Positions 1-3,254 of a DNA stretch of 6,419 bases are shown here, one piece after another. A model generated the notes under the pieces. It made no database searches, was not told the origin of the DNA, and worked only from the letters and a program-made list of their open reading frames with translations. Source of the DNA: Alphaproteobacteria bacterium. GTDB lineage: Bacteria; Pseudomonadota; Alphaproteobacteria; JAJFFI01. Position 1 is the stretch's first letter. Every line of letters begins with the position of its first letter. The stretch is from the NCBI GenBank assembly GCA_021776755.1, contig JAJFFI010000385.1, positions 1-6,419 on the forward strand. Direction: 5' to 3'. A program made the translations under genes and the position numbers.

Positions 1-123
1 CACATCGATACCGACGAGGCCAACGCCGCCGAACTGCCGTCAAAAAGCGCGGGCGATCTCGTCTACTCGCCCGTGCTCAACGGCGAAGCGGTGCTCCAGA
101 CCCGCAAGAACCCGGAGGAATAA
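1..123 (+). CDS. C-terminal end of an unrecognised protein (5' end outside window)
   Basis: An open frame enters from the left edge in frame 1 and runs 40 codons to a TAA at 121-123. The visible tail starts HIDTDEANAAELPSKSAG and ends LQTRKNPEE. It is hydrophilic, acidic and has no membrane segment. Codons are G/C-rich at the third position like the other genes here, and the stop falls just before the convergent M23 gene, which leaves 34 bases between the two stops. I do not recognise the family, and the fragment is too short to assign a function. No terminator hairpin is visible in the 34-base gap. Confidence 0.6.
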   Translation, partial: HIDTDEANAAELPSKSAGDLVYSPVLNGEAVLQTRKNPEE

Positions 124-157
124 GGCGATGCCGCATCTCTCCCCGCCAGGATTTGTC

Positions 158-841
158 CTAAAGCCGGAACAAAGCAAGATCGCGCTTGCCGGGTACCGGA
201 TAGGTCAGCAACCGCCCCGGATAGCGGCCGCCCGGGCGAAACAGCGTCACCATCCCCGGCCCGCCATGCCAGTACTTGTGCGGGTTGATCGCATCCTGCG
301 CGTCGTAATAGGCGAGCTCGAAATGGAGGTGCGGTGCACCAGGCGCCGTGCAGGTGCCGGTCAGCCCGACGAGCCCAATGACCTGACCCCGCGTTATGGT
401 CTCGCCCTTGGCGACGAACCGCACGTCGAGGTGCGAGTACCAGGTCTTGAAGTCATGGCCATGTTCGAGCGTGACGACCTCGCCCGGGCAATCCGCCGGG
501 CCCGACCAGATCACGGTGCCGTCGGCGGCCGCGATCACCGGCGTGCCACGCGGCGCCAGGATATCGATCCCCCGATGTACCGGCGGCAGACCCGTCCCGC
601 CATAACCGGCACGGAGCCGCCCGGTCGGCCCGTGGCGCGCCCCGAAATCGGACGCGATCGGAAAGGCGTCCGGCGGCATCACCACGCCGATGTCGTGCGG
701 AGTGCCAGTCCCCCAGCGGCGGACCGTCCCGAAATCGATGTCGAGCGCATCGAGGGCCCTGGCCGGATATGCGGCAAGCAGGGCGCCACCGGCCCAGAGG
801 GCCGATCGAAGCACATCGCGCCGTGTCGGGTCATCGTTCAT
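158..841 (-). CDS. Tat-exported M23 family (LytM-type) zinc metallopeptidase
   Basis: A predicted peptidoglycan endopeptidase of 227 residues. Residues 7-29 form a twin-arginine leader: TRRDVLRS, then an Ala/Gly/Leu-rich segment and a likely cleavage after ARA. This suggests export of a folded, metal-loaded enzyme to the periplasm. The M23 core spans about residues 55-195. HRGID supplies zinc ligands His89 and Asp93, YSHL supplies His137, and HLHFE supplies His171 and His173, so the active site is complete. Cys118 and Cys164 could form a disulfide. There is no long coiled coil, SH3 or LysM region, so this is a compact single-domain member; substrate (peptide crosslinks) is inferred from the family. 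An upstream in-frame TTG at 893-895 would add 18 residues, but the ATG at 839-841 puts the Tat motif at the usual distance from the N-terminus. Neither start has a strong Shine-Dalgarno. The gene converges on the partial gene at 1-123. Confidence 0.9.
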   Translation of the reverse strand: MNDDPTRRDVLRSALWAGGALLAAYPARALDALDIDFGTVRRWGTGTPHDIGVVMPPDAFPIASDFGARHGPTGRLRAGYGGTGLPPVHRGIDILAPRGTPVIAAADGTVIWSGPADCPGEVVTLEHGHDFKTWYSHLDVRFVAKGETITRGQVIGLVGLTGTCTAPGAPHLHFELAYYDAQDAINPHKYWHGGPGMVTLFRPGGRYPGRLLTYPVPGKRDLALFRL

Positions 842-1160
842 TCGGGCTGTCGCAGGTTCAGGCTGGCGGAAGTTCGCCGCATCATGCAGCGCCAATCGTT
901 ACCGGTCGCTGAATGCCGGCACGTCCACGCCAGTGCCGGATTTCCGGCTTGCCTGGCAGGAGACGACAATGAACGAAAACAAGGCCGACGAGATCCTGGC
1001 GCTCTACTGCCGCCGCGCCAACACCGTGTCCCTCCTCGAGGCGGGCCCGGCCGAAGCCTTCCGCCGTCGAGCCCGCCCGCACGCTCCGCAGCATCCGCAA
1101 GGTCAGCCAGGCACCGCTGTTCGCGTCGTTCTGGCAGACCGGCCCCCCAAGCCACCATCC
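842..1160. other. Intergenic stretch with no convincing gene; weak ORF start at 969
   Basis: No reading frame here looks convincingly coding over its full length. The one suggestive signal is an ATG at 969-971, preceded by AGGAG at 958-962 with a 6-base gap. It opens a plausible protein start, MNENKADEILALYCRRANT, with normal codon use for about 30 codons. The frame then turns Arg/Pro-rich and continues through the palindromic element at 1161-1334 and antisense to tRNA-Arg, stopping at 1476-1478. That is not how a real gene would end. From about 1065 a different plus frame reads more naturally (SIRKVSQAPLFASFWQT) and stops at 1174-1176 inside the element. This could be a decayed, frameshifted small gene or chance. 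Confidence 0.3.
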
Positions 1161-1334
1161 CCCTCTCCCCGAATGAGGGAGAGGACCGAATGCGGAGCAT
1201 TCGTGGTGAGGGGGCCGCGCGCGTCGGCGTGTGGAAAATGCGGGCTCGATGCTGCGTCTCCGGCCGGCGGACGCCGGCCACCCCCTCACCCGGCCTGCTT
1301 CGCAGCCCACCCTCTCCCTCATTCGGGGAGAGGG
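1161..1334. repeat. 174-bp palindromic intergenic element with 54-bp inverted arms
   Basis: The left arm (1161-1214) and right arm (1281-1334) are inverted copies of equal length. The outer 24 bases are identical (starting CCCTCTCCCCGAATGAGG), as are the inner 10 (GGTGAGGGGG); the 20 bases between them differ at about half the positions. Each arm can itself fold: CCTCTCCC pairs with GGGAGAGG, and a second stem follows (CGAATGC-GGA-GCATTCG in the left arm; GGCCTGC-TTC-GCAGCCC, one mismatch, in the right). The centre carries a third hairpin, GGCCGGC-GGAC-GCCGGCC at 1262-1279. There is no room for a transposase and no clear target-site duplication. GC-rich CCCTCTCCC/GGGAGAGGG palindromes of this general kind are familiar as dispersed intergenic repeats in proteobacterial genomes. 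Copy number cannot be judged from one window. Confidence 0.75.
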
Positions 1335-1358
1335 AAATTTGTGCCCCAGGAATCCCAA

Positions 1359-1422
1359 CGCGCCCGACCGGGCGTGCGGCCGCAAGGCCGCCCCATCGGA
1401 GGCAATCGCAAAGCGATTTGCC
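1359..1422. other. Cluster of three short hairpins downstream of tRNA-Arg
   Basis: Three stems lie almost back to back. The first is 1359-1376, CGCCC-GACC-GGGCG, with two further outer pairs, one of them a wobble. The second is 1376-1391, GCGGCC-GCAA-GGCCGC, a perfect 6-bp stem. The third is 1401-1422, GGCAATCGC-AAA-GCGATTTGCC, 9 bp with one bulged base. They sit just 3' of tRNA-Arg on its transcribed strand. The first two share the base at 1376, so they may compete. None is followed by a T-run on either strand, so they are not textbook intrinsic terminators. A role in ending or trimming the tRNA transcript is possible but unproven, and they could also belong to the repeat-rich intergenic landscape. 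Confidence 0.5.
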
Positions 1423-1436
1423 GCGAGATAAAAAGA

Positions 1437-1513
1437 TGGTGCGCCCGGCAGGACTCGAACCTGCGACCTGCGGATTAGAAGTCCGCTGCTCTATCCAGCT
1501 GAGCTACGGGCGC
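1437..1513 (-). tRNA. tRNA-Arg, anticodon TCT
   Basis: A complete 77-base tRNA read on the minus strand. The acceptor stem GCGCCCG (5') pairs with CGGGCGC (3'), followed by discriminator A and an encoded CCA at 1437-1439. The D-arm begins TAGCTCAGCTGG, and the T-arm contains GGTTCGAGTCC. The anticodon arm is GCGGA-CTTCTAA-TCCGC, giving anticodon TCT, which reads the AGA/AGG arginine codons, rare in a GC-rich genome. It lies 72 bases downstream of the stop of the complex I subunit gene on the same strand, with no clear promoter in between. It may therefore be processed from a shared transcript. TCTTTTTA directly follows the CCA. Confidence 0.97.
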
Positions 1514-1539
1514 TTGGGTCTTCATGGCGCCGGTTCGGC

Positions 1540-1599
1540 ATCAGGTACCGGCCAATCAGGTACCGGCCAATCAAGTATCGGCCAATCAAGTATCGGGCT
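1540..1599. repeat. Four 15-bp tandem repeats overlapping the 3' end of the complex I gene
   Basis: The units are 1540-1554, 1555-1569, 1570-1584 and 1585-1599. The first two are identical (ATCAGGTACCGGCCA). The third differs by two substitutions (ATCAAGTATCGGCCA). The fourth matches the third except for its last bases, where it merges into coding sequence. On the minus strand the fourth unit contains the last codons and the TGA stop (1586-1588) of the complex I subunit gene. Because the unit is a multiple of three, the same frame after that stop reads L-A-D-T-stop, L-A-G-T-stop, L-A-G-T-stop. The gene tail, including its stop codon, thus appears to have been duplicated stepwise into the 3' untranslated region. 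Confidence 0.9.
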
Positions 1600-1891
1600 G
1601 GCGCCACTTGAAGTTGTCGGCGTAGGCCTTTGGCTTGACCCGGCGTTCACGGGGCAACGCGATCACGGCCTCGTACCCCTTCTTCTTGGCAAACGCCTCG
1701 GCCGCGTCCTGGCTGTCGAACCGCAATCTCAGCTGGCGCGACGTGTCGGCCGAGCTCACCCAGCCCATCAGCGGGTCGTGGGTCATGGGCGCAAGTCGCT
1801 CAAGCTCCAGCACCCAGGTCTCGCTGTTGGCCCGGCCCGACTGCATGGCGTTCTTCGGCGGCTGGTAGATATACGCCTTCATCGCGGTCAC
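1586..1891 (-). CDS. NDUFS4-family NADH dehydrogenase (complex I) accessory subunit
   Basis: A 101-residue protein matching the 'ETC complex I subunit conserved region' family, related to mitochondrial NDUFS4. In mitochondria this subunit stabilises the NADH-oxidising arm of complex I; the alphaproteobacterial protein is thought to occupy the same place on the cytoplasmic side of the membrane. Family features seen, numbered from the GTG start: AYIYQP then AMQSGRAN near the N-terminus (residues 5-22), [12 protein letters not shown] at 39-50, [15 protein letters not shown] at 54-68, and the terminal PKAYADNF at 87-94. There is no signal or membrane segment, and the length is normal. The start is chosen at GTG 1889-1891 because AGGAAAG (1896-1902) is ideally spaced for it. 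The ATG at 1880-1882, three codons later, is also possible (98 residues). The gene lies between two tRNA genes on the same strand, 31 bases after tRNA-Pro. Its stop lies in a tandem repeat. Confidence 0.88.
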   Translation of the reverse strand: MTAMKAYIYQPPKNAMQSGRANSETWVLELERLAPMTHDPLMGWVSSADTSRQLRLRFDSQDAAEAFAKKKGYEAVIALPRERRVKPKAYADNFKWRQPDT

Positions 1892-1895
1892 CGTT

Positions 1896-1902
1896 CTTTC
1901 CT
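1896..1902 (-). promoter_or_regulatory. Shine-Dalgarno favouring the GTG start of the complex I subunit gene
   Basis: On the minus strand the sequence reads AGGAAAG-AACG-GTG-ACC-GCG-ATG. The AGGA core is 7 bases from the GTG but 16 from the ATG, so the GTG is the better-placed start. This assumes the usual spacing; no expression data are available. Confidence 0.6.
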
Positions 1903-1922
1903 GGCGGACTGCCCAGTCCTGT

Positions 1923-1999
1923 GTGGTCGGGGAGACTGGATTCGAACCAGCGACCCTCTGCTCCCAAAGCAGATGCGCTACCAGGCTGCGCCACTCCCC
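1923..1999 (-). tRNA. tRNA-Pro, anticodon TGG
   Basis: A complete 77-base tRNA on the minus strand. The acceptor stem CGGGGAG pairs with CTCCCCG, followed by discriminator A and an encoded CCA (1923-1925). The D-arm includes GGCGCAGCCTGGTAGC and the T-arm GGTTCGAATCC. The anticodon arm is TCTGC-TTTGGGA-GCAGA, giving TGG, the main reader of proline CCN codons, with the expected G at position 37. The CGGGG start is typical of tRNA-Pro. It is the first gene of a minus-strand run continuing into the complex I subunit gene 31 bases later. Confidence 0.97.
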
Positions 2000-2006
2000 G
2001 TTTGCT

Positions 2007-2022
2007 GGGCGGGTTGCCCCGC
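2007..2022 (-). other. Hairpin with GCAA tetraloop just upstream of tRNA-Pro
   Basis: On the minus strand GGCGGG-GCAA-CCCGCC forms a perfect 6-bp stem capped by a GNRA tetraloop, 7 bases before the mature tRNA-Pro 5' end. It would lie in the pre-tRNA leader if transcription starts upstream of it. No T-run follows on either strand, so it does not look like a terminator. Confidence 0.5.
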
Positions 2023-2029
2023 CGCCGCT

Positions 2030-2058
2030 CCAATACCGTATGAAAGATGGGGGAACAA
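2030..2058 (-). promoter_or_regulatory. Possible promoter of the tRNA-Pro / complex I / tRNA-Arg run
   Basis: Minus-strand reading gives TTGTTC (2053-2058), a 17-base spacer and TATTGG (2030-2035), about 30 bases before the tRNA-Pro 5' end. The match to the TTGACA/TATAAT consensus is moderate at -35 and at -10. It is the best candidate I see in the divergent gap between tRNA-Pro and the methyltransferase gene. On the plus strand only a weak GTGACA (2066-2071) / TACGTC (2089-2094) pair is visible for the methyltransferase. Confidence 0.3.
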
Positions 2059-2138
2059 GCGGGCCGTGACAATCCCGGAGCGCCGTCTTACGTCTGTCGG
2101 GTTCCCGCCCGCCGCCAATTCCGGACAAAGGAAACCAG

Positions 2139-2807
2139 ATGTCATCCCGCACGCTTGAAATGACCGACCGGCTTTACGATTACATGATCGAGGTCTCGGT
2201 GCGCGAGCCCGATGTCCTGCGCCGGCTCCGCGAGGAGACCTTCGAAAAGGTCGACATGGCGAAGATGCAGATCTCGCCCGAGCAAGGCCGGTTCATGGCG
2301 CTGCTGACCGAGCTCACCGGCGCGCGCAAGGCAATCGAGATTGGGACCTTCACCGGCTACAGCGCGCTGTCGGTGGCGCTTGCCATGCCGGACGACGGCC
2401 GCATCGTCGCCTGCGACATCAGCGAGGAATGGACAAACGTGGGCAAGCCTTACTGGAAGGAGGCCGGGGTCGCGCAGAAGATCGACCTCCGCATCGCGCC
2501 CGCCAACGAGACCCTCGACGCGCTGATCGCCGACGGTCAGGAGGGCACCTTCGACATGGCGTTCATCGATGCCGACAAGGAAGGGTATCAGGGCTACTTC
2601 GAGCGCTGCCTCACGCTGCTGCGTCCCGGCGGGCTTGCCATGATCGACAATGTCCTGTGGGGCGGATCGGTCGCCGACCCCTCGGATACCGACGACGACA
2701 CCGTCGCGATTCGGGCGTTCAACGCGAATCTCCGGGACGACGAGCGGGTGACCCTGTCGCTCGTGCCAATCGGCGATGGACTGACGCTTGCGCGCAAAAG
2801 GGCATGA
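2139..2807 (+). CDS. Class I SAM-dependent O-methyltransferase (CCoAOMT/COMT-like, methyltransferase family 3)
   Basis: A 222-residue cytosolic enzyme predicted to transfer a methyl group from S-adenosylmethionine to a hydroxyl, classically of a catechol-type substrate, with a divalent metal. The SAM-binding motif I is AIEIGTFTGYSALSVA at residues 65-80, with the acidic residue after strand 2 in ACDIS (Asp93). FIDADK at 142-147 gives the metal-binding Asp144, and MIDNVLWGG at 168-176 gives Asp170 and Asn171. These are the residues expected of the metal-dependent CCoAOMT-like family, and the length is normal for it. The N-terminal helices contain the usual ISPEQGRFMALL stretch. AAGGA (2128-2132) lies 6 bases before the ATG. 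The natural substrate cannot be read from the sequence, and no biosynthetic neighbours point to one. The gene is divergent from tRNA-Pro; the next gene begins 122 bases later. Confidence 0.92.
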   Translation: MSSRTLEMTDRLYDYMIEVSVREPDVLRRLREETFEKVDMAKMQISPEQGRFMALLTELTGARKAIEIGTFTGYSALSVALAMPDDGRIVACDISEEWTNVGKPYWKEAGVAQKIDLRIAPANETLDALIADGQEGTFDMAFIDADKEGYQGYFERCLTLLRPGGLAMIDNVLWGGSVADPSDTDDDTVAIRAFNANLRDDERVTLSLVPIGDGLTLARKRA

Positions 2808-2835
2808 ATTAGCCCTTTGATCCGTAAGCACTTTC

Positions 2836-2878
2836 TTAACCTTAACTTCAGGAGTCGTTAAACCCGGAGGGGTACCAT
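2836..2878 (+). promoter_or_regulatory. TTAAC-rich regulatory island with possible -10 upstream of the 107-aa gene
   Basis: In an otherwise GC-rich setting, TTAAC at 2836-2840, TTAAC at 2842-2846 and GTTAAAC at 2857-2863 are clustered, followed by TACCAT at 2873-2878, which could be a -10 element. TTAA half-sites resemble those bound by the alphaproteobacterial cell-cycle regulator CtrA, but the spacings (2 and 12 bases) do not fit its TTAA-N7-TTAA consensus. I call this a likely promoter region without naming the factor. Confidence 0.35.
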
Positions 2879-2889
2879 AGCATCGAAGC

Positions 2890-2908
2890 TGTCCCGATCT
2901 TCGGGACA
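2890..2908 (+). promoter_or_regulatory. Perfect 8-bp hairpin/inverted repeat in the leader of the 107-aa gene
   Basis: TGTCCCGA-TCT-TCGGGACA is a perfect inverted repeat ending 9 bases before the Shine-Dalgarno (AGGAG, 2918-2922). It lacks a following T-run, so it is not an intrinsic terminator for the methyltransferase. It could be an operator, an RNA stability element or a translational control hairpin. Confidence 0.55.
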
Positions 2909-2929
2909 AGCCACCTGAGGAGACCCCTT

Positions 2930-3253
2930 ATGCGTTATGCATCGATACGGGTATCCGGACCGCTCGCGGTCCTTACGGCGGTGGCGGCGGCAACGATGGC
3001 GCCCTCAATCGCCGAAGCCAAACGGGTCTGCGACAAGCGGGCCGATGTGTTGACCCATCTCGCCAAGAAATACTCCGAGAAACCGACATCTGTCGGCGTC
3101 ACCGCGAACGGCGGCATCGTCGAGCTCCTGTCGGAGAAGAGCGGCAAGACCTGGACGTTGATCGTTTCGATGCCGAACGGGATCAGCTGCCTGCTGGCGG
3201 CGGGCCAGGACTGGGACAGCCACCCGCTCCGCCAGATCGGCGAGCGCACCTGA
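2930..3253 (+). CDS. Small secreted protein of unknown function with two cysteines
   Basis: A 107-residue protein. Residues 1-30 look like a Sec signal peptide: MRYASIRVSG, then a hydrophobic Ala/Val/Leu/Thr core and a cleavage site at about AEA|K. The mature part of about 77 residues contains CDKRADVLTHLAKKYSEKPT, then GVTANGGIVELLSEKSGKTWT and a final SCLLAAGQDW. Cys34 and Cys87 are the only cysteines and could form a disulfide in the periplasm. The pattern resembles small uncharacterised alphaproteobacterial exported proteins, but I cannot give a family name or role. Start support is good: AGGAG at 2918-2922, 7 bases before the ATG. Its TGA is separated by one base from the TAG of the convergent DUF2339 gene. 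The upstream leader carries a hairpin and a TTAAC cluster, which suggests its own regulated promoter. Confidence 0.82.
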   Translation: MRYASIRVSGPLAVLTAVAAATMAPSIAEAKRVCDKRADVLTHLAKKYSEKPTSVGVTANGGIVELLSEKSGKTWTLIVSMPNGISCLLAAGQDWDSHPLRQIGERT

Positions 3254-3254
3254 G

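Noticed and set aside
1161..1334. CRISPR array or insertion sequence
   Set aside because: There are only two inverted arms, no regularly spaced direct repeats, no transposase and no clear target-site duplication.
838..1385. Minus-strand frames of 147 and 167 codons across the palindromic element
   Set aside because: They read through the inverted repeat, giving peptides such as PSFGERG and PLPHSGRG, which are typical of spurious translation of palindromic repeats.
128..2158. 676-codon plus-strand open frame
   Set aside because: It runs antisense to the M23 gene, through the palindromic element and antisense to both tRNA genes and the complex I subunit gene. Its product is Arg/Pro-rich with no domain. 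This is a GC-rich shadow frame.
2836..2862. CtrA binding site
   Set aside because: TTAA half-sites are present, but spacings of 2 and 12 bases do not match TTAA-N7-TTAA.
2890..2908. Intrinsic terminator of the methyltransferase gene
   Set aside because: The stem is perfect but no T-run follows, and it sits next to the downstream gene's ribosome-binding site.
2142..2909. 255-codon minus-strand frame opposite the methyltransferase
   Set aside because: It mirrors the methyltransferase, which has clear family motifs. The antisense product has no recognisable motif.
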